Assembly: GCF_013314895.1 (NCBI RefSeq)
Contig: NZ_JABTYE010000001.1
Location: forward strand, 124,001 to 188,000
Origin: Cupriavidus gilardii
GTDB lineage: Bacteria > Pseudomonadota > Gammaproteobacteria > Burkholderiales > Burkholderiaceae
Length of the DNA stretch: 64,000 nucleotides
Direction: 5' to 3'
In this document: piece after piece, positions 55,169 to 64,000 of the stretch
Position numbering within the stretch: the stretch's first letter is position 1
How the letters are laid out: every line of letters begins with the position of its first letter
The notes under the pieces: model-generated
What the model saw: only the letters and a program-made list of their open reading frames with translations
What the model was told of the DNA's origin: nothing
Databases searched by the model: none
Program-made: the position numbers and the translations under genes

Positions 55169-57025
55169 TCAGGCGGTTTCGGCCGTCGGCAGCCAGCGCC
55201 GCAGCAGCATCCGCAACGCGCCCGGGTCGACCGGCTTGGGCAGCACGAAATAGCCCGCCTCCTCGGCCTCGGCCAGCGCCGCCGACTTCAGGTCGCCGGT
55301 CAGCAGCGCGCTGCGCGCCTGCGGCTGGGTCTGCTGCCAGCGCTCGAGCAGCGCCAGGCCGTTTTCCTCTCCCGGCAGGCGCAGGTCGCAGAAGATGATG
55401 TCGGGGCGCAGGCCGCCCCCAAACATCCGCTCGGCCTCGGCGCCATCGGCCGCGCACCACACCCGCACGCCCCAGGCCTCCATCAGCGCAATCCAGGCAT
55501 TGCGCACGTGGCTGTCGTCGTCCACCACCAGCACCTCGCCGCGCAGCCGGTCCGGCATCGCGTGCTGCGCCACCGCGTCGCGCCGCATCGCGCGGATCAT
55601 GGCCACCGACTCCGCCGGCGCTGGATTGAGCGTGAACCAGAACATCGAGCCCTTGCCCGGCACCGAGCGCACGCCGTAGGTGCCGCGCATCAGCCGCACG
55701 CACTCCTTGAAGATCGCCAGCCCCAGGCCAAGCCCGTGCGAGCGGTCGCGCTGCGGGTTGTGAACCTGGAAGTACGGGCCGAAGATCTCGGGCAGGTGCT
55801 CGGGCGGGATGCCGCTGCCGGTGTCCCAGACCTCGATCCGCACCTGGCCGCCGCGCATGCGGGCGGCGACCAGCACCCGGCCCTGGCGTGTGTAGCGCAG
55901 CGCGTTCTGGACCAGATTGAACAGCGCCCGGCGCAGCAGCACCGGCTCGGCCATCGCGTGCAATTCGCCGGCCACGCGCGGCGACAGCCGCAATCCGGCG
56001 GCCTGCGCGTCGCCGGCAAACTGGTCGCAGACCTCGCGCACCAGCTGCCCGACATCGCACGGCTCCAGTGTGGGCAACACCTTGCGGCCCTCCAGCTTGG
56101 ACAGGTCCAGCAGCGAGCGGAACAGCAGATCGATGGTCTGCGTGCCCGCCGCGACCTGCTCGACCAGCGGCCGCAGCACCGGCGAATCGTTGCGCGCGCG
56201 CAGTGCCTCGACCAGCATCACCAGCGCGTGCACCGGCTGGCGCAGGTCGTGGCTGGCGGCGGCGAGGAAGCGGGATTTCTCCTCGCTGGCGTGCAACGCG
56301 CGCTCCTTTTCCTGCTGGAACTGCCGCGCCAGCCGCCGGCTTTCGCCCTCCAGCCGGATCGCGCGCACCAGCGATCCATGCAGGTTCAGCGCATGGCGCG
56401 CCAGCATCAGCGCATAGATCAGCAGCAGCAGCCGGATATAGCCGCCGTGGCCTGGAAACGCGTAGCCGGCCAGCAACAGATTGGGCACCAGGATCGGAAT
56501 GCCGACATAGAGCAGATTGACCGGCGCTGGCGCCTGCGAGCTCGCGCCGCCGGCCAGCGCGCCCAGCGTCAGCACCAGCAGCACGCCCGAAAACACCGCC
56601 GACGACGACACCAGATGCAGCAGCGCCGCACTGCCCCAGCTCAGGCCCACCAGCACCGCCACGCCGCGCATCGGATCGCGCCACTTGCGGGTGTGGGCCG
56701 AGCGGCTCAGCGTTGGGATATCGCGCCGGTAGCCCAGATAGAACCAGGCGCATGCCCCCGCCTGCAGCAGCATCGCCGCGCACCAGGCCAGCAGCGCGCC
56801 GCGGCTGGCTTCGTGCCAGAAGGCGGCGGCGGTCAGCCCGGGCAGCAGCAGGGCCGCGACGATGCCGCTGGGCACCACCCGATGTACCGCGGCCAGCAGC
56901 TTGGCCTCGGTGTCGGCATCCAGCGGCGGCGCGGGCGGCGGGAGGATGCGCTTGAGCAGCGCGATCAGGTTGGCGGGCAGCACCGGAGGGCGGCGTGAGA
57001 GACGGCGAGAATGTGGACGCGGCAT
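55169..57025 (-). CDS. Hybrid sensor histidine kinase / response regulator
   Basis: A 618-residue membrane kinase. About six hydrophobic segments (residues about 50-230) form the sensor. A coiled linker leads to the H-box FLAAASHDLRQPVHALVML, the N-box FNLVQNALRYT, G1 VWDTGSGIPPEH and G2 HGLGLGLAIFKE. A C-terminal receiver has VLVVDDDSHVR, the phosphoacceptor in IIFCDLRLPGEENG and the lysine in FVLPKPVDP. There is no Hpt or periplasmic ligand domain. The HDLRQP kinases are frequent in Burkholderiales. The convergent NarL-type regulator is the likely target; the signal is unknown. The ATG at 57025 is chosen; upstream codons lack coding character. Confidence 0.9.
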   Translation of the reverse strand: MPRPHSRRLSRRPPVLPANLIALLKRILPPPAPPLDADTEAKLLAAVHRVVPSGIVAALLLPGLTAAAFWHEASRGALLAWCAAMLLQAGACAWFYLGYRRDIPTLSRSAHTRKWRDPMRGVAVLVGLSWGSAALLHLVSSSAVFSGVLLVLTLGALAGGASSQAPAPVNLLYVGIPILVPNLLLAGYAFPGHGGYIRLLLLIYALMLARHALNLHGSLVRAIRLEGESRRLARQFQQEKERALHASEEKSRFLAAASHDLRQPVHALVMLVEALRARNDSPVLRPLVEQVAAGTQTIDLLFRSLLDLSKLEGRKVLPTLEPCDVGQLVREVCDQFAGDAQAAGLRLSPRVAGELHAMAEPVLLRRALFNLVQNALRYTRQGRVLVAARMRGGQVRIEVWDTGSGIPPEHLPEIFGPYFQVHNPQRDRSHGLGLGLAIFKECVRLMRGTYGVRSVPGKGSMFWFTLNPAPAESVAMIRAMRRDAVAQHAMPDRLRGEVLVVDDDSHVRNAWIALMEAWGVRVWCAADGAEAERMFGGGLRPDIIFCDLRLPGEENGLALLERWQQTQPQARSALLTGDLKSAALAEAEEAGYFVLPKPVDPGALRMLLRRWLPTAETA

Positions 57026-57141
57026 ATCATGCCGGCTTTCGCCGCGGTGCGCCACCGGACTGCAAGGGGGGCCAGGGATGCTCCCGCCACGGCCGCCCGG
57101 CACGCGCCCGGCGCCGTTGTGCCGCAGCGCGGGGGAAAGCG

Positions 57142-57170
57142 CCGGTTCCCCGGCCGGTTCCCTTTATAAT
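57142..57170 (+). promoter_or_regulatory. Candidate ribF promoter
   Basis: A perfect TATAAT (57165-57170) lies 33 bases before the ribF GTG, with only a weak -35 (CCGGTT at 57142-57147). I see no FMN riboswitch between it and the start. Confidence 0.55.
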
Positions 57171-57203
57171 CCTGCCTTTACCCAACCGTTTGTCGCCGTC
57201 CTC

Positions 57204-58211
57204 GTGAAAGTCTTCCGCGGCCTGCCCAATGCCGAGAGCCGGGCACCCTGCGCACTCACCATCGGCAATTTCGACGGAGTGCACCGGGGCCACCAGTCCC
57301 TGCTCGCGCGCGCGCGCGCGGCCGCCGACGCGCGCGGGCTGCCGCTGTGCGTGATGACCTTCGAGCCGCACCCGCGCGAATTCTTCACGCCGGACCGCGC
57401 CCCGACCCGCATCGCGCTGCTGCGCGACAAGCTCGAAAGTCTGCGCCGCAACGGCGTCGACCGCGTCGTGGTCGAGCACTTCAACGCCCATTTCGCTGCC
57501 CAATCGCCCGAAGCCTTTGTCGAGAACGTGCTGTGGCACGGGCTGCATGCGCGCTGGGTGCTGGTCGGCGACGACTTCCGCTTCGGCGCGAAGCGGGCGG
57601 GCGACTTCGCCTATCTGCAGCAGGCCGGCAAGCGCTACGGCTTCGATGTCGAGCAGATGGGCTCGGTCTCGGAAGGCGGCGTGCGCATCTCGAGCTCTGC
57701 GGTCCGCGAGGCGCTGGCCGCGGGCGATCTGGAGCATGCCCGCCGACTGCTCGGTCACGGTTATGCGATCAGTGGACATGTGGTCCACGGCCGCAAGCTC
57801 GGCCGCGACCTCGGCTTTCCGACGCTGAATCTGCGCATTCCGCACAAGCGCCCGGCGGTCAACGGCATTTTCGTGGTACAGGTGCACGGCCTGGCCGACG
57901 GCCCGCTGCCGGGTGTGGCCAGCATCGGCGTGCGGCCGACCGTCGATGACGCCGGGCGCGTGCTGCTGGAAGTCCATCTGTTCGATTTCGACCGCAGCGT
58001 CTACGGCGAGCTGGTGCGGGTCGAGTTCATCAAGAAGCTGCGCGACGAAGCGCGTTTCGACTCGCTGGAAGCGCTGACGGCGGCCATCGCCAAGGACTGC
58101 GCGGATGCGCGCGCCTTCTTCGGCCTGACCGAGCCCGACGCCCAAGGCGCCGACAGCACGGCCGGCGCCCCGGCGGTGCGTACCACGTCGGCCACGGACC
58201 GAATTAGCTAG
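57204..58211 (+). CDS. ribF: Bifunctional riboflavin kinase / FAD synthetase
   Basis: A 335-residue enzyme that makes FMN and then FAD. The N-terminal nucleotidyltransferase has [17 protein letters not shown] (about residues 17-33), [15 protein letters not shown] and [13 protein letters not shown]. The C-terminal flavokinase has [23 protein letters not shown] and the [13 protein letters not shown] strand. The start is taken as GTG at 57204 because VKVFRGLPN aligns with the E. coli start (MKLIRGIHN). About 20 extra residues at the C-terminus are low-complexity. It precedes ileS, the usual order. Confidence 0.94.
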   Translation: MKVFRGLPNAESRAPCALTIGNFDGVHRGHQSLLARARAAADARGLPLCVMTFEPHPREFFTPDRAPTRIALLRDKLESLRRNGVDRVVVEHFNAHFAAQSPEAFVENVLWHGLHARWVLVGDDFRFGAKRAGDFAYLQQAGKRYGFDVEQMGSVSEGGVRISSSAVREALAAGDLEHARRLLGHGYAISGHVVHGRKLGRDLGFPTLNLRIPHKRPAVNGIFVVQVHGLADGPLPGVASIGVRPTVDDAGRVLLEVHLFDFDRSVYGELVRVEFIKKLRDEARFDSLEALTAAIAKDCADARAFFGLTEPDAQGADSTAGAPAVRTTSATDRIS

Positions 58212-58326
58212 CGGCCGGCTTTCGCCGCATGCGCGCGCAGCCGGGTCACCGCCGACCCCGCCTCATTTTTTGCGCCGGCCCGCACTGTCCGGGCCGGGCG
58301 CTCACCGAATCGCCCTGAGAATCGTC

Positions 58327-61257
58327 ATGTCCGACACCAAGCAAGCCAAGGCCGGCGCCAAGCCGGAGAACAAGAGCGCCGAGAAGAGCACCGAAAAGAG
58401 CAAATACCCGGTGAACCTGCTCGACACCCCGTTCCCGATGCGGGGCGACCTGCCCAAGCGCGAGCCGCTGTGGGTCAAGCAGTGGCAGGAAAAGAAGATC
58501 TACCAGGCGATCCGCGCGGCGCGCCGCGGCGCGAAGAAGTTCGTGCTGCACGACGGCCCGCCGTATGCCAACGGCGACATCCACATCGGCCACGCCGTCA
58601 ACAAGGTCCTGAAGGACATGATCATCAAGGCGCGCGGCCTGAGCGGGCTCGACGCCGTCTACGTGCCGGGCTGGGACTGCCACGGCATGCCGATCGAGAT
58701 CCAGATCGAGAAGCAGTACGGCAAGGGCCTGCCGGTGCAGGAGGTCCAGGCCAAGGCGCGCGCCTACGCCACCGAGCAGATCGCCCGCCAGCGCAAGGAC
58801 TTCGAACGGCTGGGCGTGCTGGGCGACTGGGACGACCCCTACCTGACGATGAACTTCAGCAACGAGGCCGACGAGATCCGGGCGCTCGGCAAGATCCTCG
58901 AGAAGGGCTATGTGTTCCGCGGCCTGAAGCCGGTCAACTGGTGCTTCGACTGCGGCTCGGCGCTGGCCGAAGCCGAGGTCGAGTACAAGGACAAGACCGA
59001 CCTGTCGATCGATGTCGGCTTCCCGTTCGCCGAGACCGACAAGCTGGCGCGCGCCTTCCACGTGCCGCTGGAACAGCTGAACGCCAAGCCGGGCTGGATC
59101 GTGATCTGGACCACCACGCCGTGGACGATCCCGTCGAACCAGGCGCTGAACCTGCATCCGGAAGTCGAATACGCGCTGATCGACACGCCGCGCGGCTTCC
59201 TGATCCTCGCCACCGAGCGCGTCGAGGAACAGCTCAAGACCTATGAGCTCGAAGGCGACGTCGTCGCGACCTGCTCGGGCGCGGCGCTGACCGAGATCCG
59301 CTTCCACCATCCGCTGGCGAAGATGGACGCCGGCTACGACCGCCTGTCGCCGATCTACCTCGGTGACTACGTGACCACCGATACCGGCACCGGCATCGTC
59401 CACTCGGCGCCCGCCTACGGTATCGAGGACTTCCAGTCCTGCAAGGCGCACGGCATGCGCGACGAGGACATCCTGAGCCCGGTGATGGGCGACGGCGTCT
59501 ATGCCAGCTGGCTGCCGCTGTTCGGCGGCCTGTCGATCTGGGATGCCAATCCGCGCATCGTCGAGACGCTGAAGGCCTCGGGCAATCTGTTCAATTCGCA
59601 CCGCTACGAGCACAGCTACATGCACTGCTGGCGGCACAAGACGCCGATCATCTACCGCGCGACCTCGCAATGGTTCGCCGGCATGGATGTGGAGCCGGCC
59701 GACAACGGTCCGACGCTGCGCGAGACCGCGCTGGCCGGCATCGAAGCGACCGCCTTCTATCCGTCCTGGGGCAAGCAGCGGCTGCACAACATGATCGCCA
59801 ACCGGCCCGACTGGACGCTGTCGCGCCAGCGCCAGTGGGGCGTGCCGATGGCCTTCTTCGTCCACAAGGAAACCGGCGCGCTGCATCCGCGCACGCCGCA
59901 GCTGCTCGAGGCTGTGGCCAAGCGGGTCGAGCAGCACGGCATCGAGGCCTGGCAGACGCTGGACGCCACCGCGTTCCTGAAAGAACTGGGCGAGACCGAC
60001 GCCGAGATGTACGAGAAAAACCGCGACACGCTGGACGTCTGGTTCGACTCGGGCACCACGCACTGGACCGTGATCCGGGGCTCGCACCGCGAGGACCTCT
60101 ACGATGCCGCCGCCGATACGCCGGACGGGCGCCTGGCCGACCTGTATCTGGAAGGCTCGGACCAGCACCGCGGCTGGTTCCACTCGTCGCTGCTGACCGC
60201 CTCGATGCTGTACGGCAAGCCGCCGTACAAGGCGCTGCTGACGCACGGCTTCACCGTCGACGGCGAGGGCCGCAAGATGTCGAAGTCGATCGGCAACACC
60301 GTGTCGCCGCAGGACATCGCCAACAAGATGGGCGCCGAGATCATCCGTTTGTGGGTGGCCTCGACCGACTACTCGGGCGAGCTGTCGATCTCCGACGAGA
60401 TCCTGAAGCGCGTGGTCGAGGGCTACCGCCGCATCCGCAATACGCTGCGCTTCCTGCTGGCCAACCTGACCGACTACGACCACGCGCGCGACGCGCTGCC
60501 GCCGTCGGAATGGCTGGAGATCGACCGCTATGCCGTCGCGCTGACCGCGCAGCTGCAGAAGGAAGTGCTGTCGCACTACGACGTCTACGAGTTCCACCCG
60601 GTGGTGGCCAAGCTGCAGACCTTCTGCTCGGAGGACCTGGGCGGCTTCTACCTGGACGTGCTGAAGGACCGGCTCTATACCACCGCGCCGAATTCGAAGG
60701 CGCGCCGCGCCGCGCAGAACGCGCTGTTCCACATCACGCAGGCCATGCTGCACTGGATGGCGCCGTTCCTGTCGTTCACCGCCGAGGAAGCCTGGCAGGT
60801 GTTCGCGCACGGCACCGCGCATACTGACACGATCTTCACCAGCACCTACTACACGGTGCCGGAAGTGGACCAGGCCGACGACCTGCTGCAGAAATGGCAC
60901 ACGGTGCGTGCGGTACGCGCCGAGGTCACCAAACAGCTCGAGGCGGTGCGGACCGAGGGCGGCATCGGCTCGTCGCTGCAGGCGGAAGTCTCGATCCAGG
61001 CGGGCGGTCCGGCGCTGGAGGCGCTCGCCAGCCTCGGCGACGATCTGCGCTTCGTGCTGCTGACCTCGGCCGCGACGGTGTCGCCTGCGCCCGAGGCCGG
61101 CGATCTGCTGGTCACCGTGCACCCGTCGAGCCATGCCAAGTGCGAGCGCTGCTGGCACTACCGTGAGGACGTCGGCCACGATGCCGCCCATCCGACCCTG
61201 TGCGGCCGCTGCACGAGCAATCTGTTCGGCGCCGGCGAACCGAGGAGCCACGCCTGA
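58327..61257 (+). CDS. ileS: Isoleucyl-tRNA synthetase
   Basis: A 976-residue class Ia synthetase that charges tRNA-Ile and edits valine. The HIGH motif is in [16 protein letters not shown] (about residues 79-94) and KMSKS in [12 protein letters not shown] (about 649-660). The editing domain has [19 protein letters not shown]. The C-terminal zinc finger shows [12 protein letters not shown] and CGRCTSN. A lysine-rich 30-residue N-terminal tail ([16 protein letters not shown]) precedes the conserved [13 protein letters not shown]. The stop overlaps the lspA start (TGATG). Confidence 0.97.
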   Translation: MSDTKQAKAGAKPENKSAEKSTEKSKYPVNLLDTPFPMRGDLPKREPLWVKQWQEKKIYQAIRAARRGAKKFVLHDGPPYANGDIHIGHAVNKVLKDMIIKARGLSGLDAVYVPGWDCHGMPIEIQIEKQYGKGLPVQEVQAKARAYATEQIARQRKDFERLGVLGDWDDPYLTMNFSNEADEIRALGKILEKGYVFRGLKPVNWCFDCGSALAEAEVEYKDKTDLSIDVGFPFAETDKLARAFHVPLEQLNAKPGWIVIWTTTPWTIPSNQALNLHPEVEYALIDTPRGFLILATERVEEQLKTYELEGDVVATCSGAALTEIRFHHPLAKMDAGYDRLSPIYLGDYVTTDTGTGIVHSAPAYGIEDFQSCKAHGMRDEDILSPVMGDGVYASWLPLFGGLSIWDANPRIVETLKASGNLFNSHRYEHSYMHCWRHKTPIIYRATSQWFAGMDVEPADNGPTLRETALAGIEATAFYPSWGKQRLHNMIANRPDWTLSRQRQWGVPMAFFVHKETGALHPRTPQLLEAVAKRVEQHGIEAWQTLDATAFLKELGETDAEMYEKNRDTLDVWFDSGTTHWTVIRGSHREDLYDAAADTPDGRLADLYLEGSDQHRGWFHSSLLTASMLYGKPPYKALLTHGFTVDGEGRKMSKSIGNTVSPQDIANKMGAEIIRLWVASTDYSGELSISDEILKRVVEGYRRIRNTLRFLLANLTDYDHARDALPPSEWLEIDRYAVALTAQLQKEVLSHYDVYEFHPVVAKLQTFCSEDLGGFYLDVLKDRLYTTAPNSKARRAAQNALFHITQAMLHWMAPFLSFTAEEAWQVFAHGTAHTDTIFTSTYYTVPEVDQADDLLQKWHTVRAVRAEVTKQLEAVRTEGGIGSSLQAEVSIQAGGPALEALASLGDDLRFVLLTSAATVSPAPEAGDLLVTVHPSSHAKCERCWHYREDVGHDAAHPTLCGRCTSNLFGAGEPRSHA

Positions 61258-61781
61258 TGGCCGCGACCACCCGTACTGCCCGCGGCCGCGCCGCCGGCAA
61301 CAAGAGCCGCAGCGCCACCCCGCTGCTGTGGCTGGCCTTCGCCGCGCTGGTCGTGGTGCTGGACCAGTTCTTCAAGATCGTGATCGTGCGCAGCTTCACC
61401 TATGGAGAATCGCGCCCGGTCACCGGCTTCTTCAATCTGGTGCTGGTCTACAACAAGGGCGCCGCGTTCAGCTTCCTGGCCGACGCCGGCGGCTGGCAGC
61501 GCTGGTTCTTCACCGGGCTGGGGCTGGCGGTCGGCGCGTTCATCGTCTGGCTGCTGTTCCGCCATGCCGGCCAGAAGCTGTTCAGCCTGGCGGTGTCGCT
61601 GGTGCTCGGCGGCGCGATCGGCAACGTGATCGACCGCATCGTCTACGGCCATGTGGTCGACTTCCTCGACTTCCATCTGCGCGGCTACCACTGGCCGGCG
61701 TTCAACGTCGCCGACTGCGCGATCACGGTCGGCGCGGTGCTGCTGATCGTCGACGAATTCCGCCGCGTGCGCCGGCACTGA
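61257..61781 (+). CDS. lspA: Lipoprotein signal peptidase II
   Basis: A 174-residue aspartic protease of the inner membrane that removes signal peptides from prolipoproteins after lipidation. Four hydrophobic helices are visible. The catalytic aspartates lie in [21 protein letters not shown] and [26 protein letters not shown] is also conserved. A 24-residue basic N-terminus precedes the first helix. It is translationally coupled to ileS. The lipoproteins at 18788 and probably 40316 would be among its substrates. Confidence 0.95.
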   Translation: MAATTRTARGRAAGNKSRSATPLLWLAFAALVVVLDQFFKIVIVRSFTYGESRPVTGFFNLVLVYNKGAAFSFLADAGGWQRWFFTGLGLAVGAFIVWLLFRHAGQKLFSLAVSLVLGGAIGNVIDRIVYGHVVDFLDFHLRGYHWPAFNVADCAITVGAVLLIVDEFRRVRRH

Positions 61782-61875
61782 GCCTGCGCCGAAGCCCGCA
61801 CCGGCAGGTGAGCCGGCGCGTCCTCCGGCGCGCCGGTATCATCGACTCCCTCCCCCTCGCATCGAAGGCCCCTCC

Positions 61876-63075
61876 ATGGATCTGCGCGGCAAACATCTCG
61901 TACTCGGGCTGACCGGCGGCATCGCCTGCTACAAGTCGGCCGAGCTGGTCCGGCTGCTGACCAAGGCCGGCGCCACCGTCCAGGTGGTGATGACGGACGC
62001 GGCGGCGCAGTTCATCACGCCGGTCACGATGCAGGCCCTGTCGGGGCGGCCGGTGTTCACCTCGCAGTGGGACGGCCGCATCGCCAACAACATGGCGCAT
62101 ATCGACCTGTCGCGCGAGGCCGATGCGATCGTGATCGCGCCGGCGTCGACCGATTTCCTCGCGCGCCTGGCCAACGGCCTGTGCGACGACCTGCTGTCGA
62201 CGCTGTGCATCGCGCGCGATTGCCCGCTGCTGGTCGCCCCGGCGATGAATCGGCAGATGTGGATGGCGCCCGCGACCCAGCGCAATATCGCGCAGCTGCG
62301 CGCCGACGGCGTGGCAGTGCTCGGTCCGGGCAGCGGCGACCAGGCCTGCGGCGAGGTTGGCGATGGCCGCATGCTCGAGCCCGAGGAACTGCTCGACGAT
62401 ATCGTCGCCCACTTCCAGCCCAGGTTGCTCGCCGGCCGCAGGATGCTGATCACCGCCGGCCCGACCTTCGAGGCGATCGACCCGGTGCGCGGCATCACCA
62501 ACCGCTCGTCCGGCAAGATGGGCTTCGCGCTGGCGCGCGCGGCGCGCGAAGCCGGCGCCGACGTGCTGCTGGTGGCCGGCCCGACGGCGCTGCCGACCCC
62601 GCGCGGCGTCGCCCGCATCGACGTGCAGAGCGCCCAGCAGATGCACGAAGCGGTGCTGTCGCAGCTGCGCGGCATCGACGTCTTCGTCGCGGTGGCCGCG
62701 GTGGCCGACTGGCGTCCTGCCGAGGTGGCCGAGCAGAAGCTGAAAAAGGCCAACGACACCGACACGCCGACACTGCGCTTCGTGCAAAACCCCGACATCC
62801 TGGCCACGGTGGCGGCGCGGCCAGACGCCCCCTACTGCGTGGGCTTCGCCGCCGAGAGCGAGAACCTCGAGCAATACGGCGACCAGAAACGCCGCCGCAA
62901 GGGCGTGCCGCTGCTGGTCGGCAATATCGGCCACCACACCTTCGGCCTGGACGAGAACGAGATCGTGCTGTTCGACGAGCACGGCGCGACGCGGCTGCCG
63001 CGGGCGGACAAGCTGTCGCTCGCGCGGCAGCTGGTGGCGGCGATCGCCGAGCGGCTGCCGGTTGAACGGCCTTGA
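61876..63075 (+). CDS. coaBC: Phosphopantothenoylcysteine decarboxylase / synthetase
   Basis: A 399-residue bifunctional coenzyme A synthesis enzyme. The flavin-dependent CoaC half has LGLTGGIACYKSAELVRLL, the catalytic histidine in NNMAHIDLS and the CGEVGDGRM substrate loop. The CoaB half has ITAGPTFEAIDPVRGITNRSSGKMG and VAAVADWRPAE with KLKK for CTP-dependent joining of cysteine. Length matches E. coli Dfp (406). It lies 94 bases after lspA and 51 bases before dut. Confidence 0.96.
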   Translation: MDLRGKHLVLGLTGGIACYKSAELVRLLTKAGATVQVVMTDAAAQFITPVTMQALSGRPVFTSQWDGRIANNMAHIDLSREADAIVIAPASTDFLARLANGLCDDLLSTLCIARDCPLLVAPAMNRQMWMAPATQRNIAQLRADGVAVLGPGSGDQACGEVGDGRMLEPEELLDDIVAHFQPRLLAGRRMLITAGPTFEAIDPVRGITNRSSGKMGFALARAAREAGADVLLVAGPTALPTPRGVARIDVQSAQQMHEAVLSQLRGIDVFVAVAAVADWRPAEVAEQKLKKANDTDTPTLRFVQNPDILATVAARPDAPYCVGFAAESENLEQYGDQKRRRKGVPLLVGNIGHHTFGLDENEIVLFDEHGATRLPRADKLSLARQLVAAIAERLPVERP

Positions 63076-63126
63076 GTAGGCACGATCGTCCCGGACGAAT
63101 CTGATCCACCGCAAACCTGAACCCTG

Positions 63127-63627
63127 ATGACCGCTTCCCCGAACCCGACCGTCGAAATCAAGATCCTGGACGCGCGCCTGCATGAGTGGGGCCTGCCCAG
63201 CTATCAGAGCGACATGGCCGCCGCGATCGACCTGCACGCCTGCCTCGACGCGCCGTTGACAATCGAGCCGGGCACGCCGGCGCAGCTGGTGCCGGCCGGC
63301 ATCGCGGTGCATATGGGCAACCCGTACATGGCCGCGACGATCGCGCCCCGCTCGGGTCTGGGGCACAAGAAGGGACTGGTACTGGGCAATTCGATCGGCG
63401 TGATCGACGCCGACTACCAGGGCCCCATCATGGTCAGCGTCTGGAATCGCAATGCGCCGGGCACCGAGCCGATCGTGATCCAGCCGGGCGAGCGCATCGC
63501 GCAGATGATGTTCGTGCCGGTGCTACGGCCGGTGTTCACCACGGTGGAAGCGTTCTCGAGCGAATCGGCGCGCGGCGCCGGCGGCTTCGGCTCGACCGGC
63601 GTCCATCACGGCGGCGCGGCGGCCTGA
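63127..63627 (+). CDS. dut: dUTP diphosphatase
   Basis: A 166-residue trimeric dUTPase that splits dUTP to dUMP and pyrophosphate. The five motifs are present: AAIDLHAC (1), APRSGLG (2), GNSIGVIDADYQG (3), QPGERIAQMMFVPV (4) and the C-terminal arm RGAGGFGSTG (5). It is about 15 residues longer than E. coli Dut because of N- and C-terminal tails. The coaBC-dut order is widely conserved. Confidence 0.96.
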   Translation: MTASPNPTVEIKILDARLHEWGLPSYQSDMAAAIDLHACLDAPLTIEPGTPAQLVPAGIAVHMGNPYMAATIAPRSGLGHKKGLVLGNSIGVIDADYQGPIMVSVWNRNAPGTEPIVIQPGERIAQMMFVPVLRPVFTTVEAFSSESARGAGGFGSTGVHHGGAAA

Positions 63628-63652
63628 CGGCCGGCAGCAACGCCGCCTGGAC

Positions 63653-64000
63653 TTAGCGCTGCTCGAACAGCAGCGCGACGCCGGCAGCCGCGTGGGCCGG
63701 AATCAGCGTTTCGGTCGCGCTCAGGTCGAGGCTGGGCACGCCCGCCTCGCGCCACAGCGCGCGCGCCTGCTCAAGCGACGCGGTGCGCAGCCGGATCGCG
63801 GCATAGCCGGGCACCGCCTGGCGGATATGGCCGGTGCCCGTCGCCGCTGCCAGCGCCTGGGGGGTGGACAGCACCAGCGTCGCATCGCCGACGGCCAGGC
63901 TGCAGACATGCTCGCTCAACTGCGTCAGTTCGGCGCCCATCAGTTCGGCATAGGCGCGCGCGGCGGCATCGACCAGCGACGGCGCCACCACCAGGAACAT
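63653..64000 (-). CDS. VOC/glyoxalase-like domain protein, partial
   Basis: A 115-codon frame that runs to the right edge. The first visible codon is ATG but may be internal. PGYAAIRLRTASLEQARALWREAGV fits a glyoxalase-like (VOC superfamily) repeat; the sequence before it, with AARAYAELMGAEL, resembles the preceding linker and helix. Metal ligands and substrate cannot be judged from this part. It converges with dut, with 25 bases between. Confidence 0.65.
   Translation of the reverse strand: MFLVVAPSLVDAAARAYAELMGAELTQLSEHVCSLAVGDATLVLSTPQALAAATGTGHIRQAVPGYAAIRLRTASLEQARALWREAGVPSLDLSATETLIPAHAAAGVALLFEQR

Noticed and set aside
57030..57203. Possible FMN riboswitch before ribF
   Set aside because: The conserved RFN core segments are not seen, and the distance between the -10 and the start is only about 33 bases.
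58246..61251. A 1001-codon frame antisense to ileS
   Set aside because: ileS is certain from its HIGH and KMSKS motifs. The antisense translation is a low-complexity shadow.
1..64000. CRISPR array, tRNA, rRNA, insertion sequence or prophage
   Set aside because: I found no regularly spaced direct repeats with unique spacers, no T-loop/acceptor pairs fitting a tRNA, and no transposase, integrase or phage structural gene in any translated frame.

Overview
The window is about two-thirds G+C, densely coded, and reads as chromosomal DNA of a beta-proteobacterium of the order Burkholderiales, most likely a Cupriavidus/Ralstonia relative. This rests on gene order rather than on a search. The blocks ileS-lspA-coaBC-dut, nadB/nadC/nadA, rpmB-rpmG-radC-fkpB-ispH and rsmB-purN are housekeeping blocks as found in that family. 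The left end carries the four-carbon sugar-acid (threonate/erythronate) cluster that was defined in Cupriavidus necator. I see no rRNA, tRNA, CRISPR array, complete insertion sequence, integrase or replication origin.

Layout. 1-632: no convincing gene, ending in a candidate operator. 633-7619: a GntR regulator and a catabolic operon (ltnD, otnK, otnC, a transporter split by a one-base frameshift, otnI, denD) that should turn L-threonate and D-erythronate into dihydroxyacetone phosphate. 7.6-18.5 kb: an accessory stretch with a chromosomal APH(3'')-I-like streptomycin kinase, a GNAT acetyltransferase, an in-frame fusion scar of two gene remnants, a TonB-dependent siderophore receptor, a LysE exporter, a ZntB-type metal transporter, an AadA-like nucleotidyltransferase, a Fic protein, a LysR regulator and a quinone-oxidoreductase-like enzyme. 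18.8-19.6 kb: a lipoprotein M48 peptidase.

19.6-31.5 kb: histidine utilisation, all on the minus strand, in the order ABC transporter (binding protein, permease, ATPase), hutC, hutH, hutU, hutD, hutI, hutF, hutG. The presence of hutF and hutG means the five-step route to glutamate and formate. Three copies of a HutC-type operator, two beside the transporter and one in front of hutH, tie the transporter to the pathway. 31.6-36.4 kb: an NAD-dependent epimerase-like protein, a ferredoxin-reductase-type flavoenzyme, a promoter-leader-terminator unit ahead of an acetylornithine-type aminotransferase, a small secreted protein and an MqsA antitoxin with a decayed MqsR. 36.4-41.5 kb: a complete branched-chain amino acid ABC transporter (livKHMGF).

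42.1-64 kb: housekeeping genes. These are isoprenoid synthesis (ispH), a peptidyl-prolyl isomerase, radC, ribosomal proteins L28 and L33, NAD synthesis from aspartate (nadB, nadC, nadA), a fatty acid desaturase, an MscS channel, rsmB, purN, a convergent response regulator and hybrid kinase, then ribF, ileS, lspA, coaBC and dut. A VOC-type gene runs off the right edge. Several genes are joined by 4-base stop/start overlaps, and many transcription units end in strong stem-loop plus T-run terminators.
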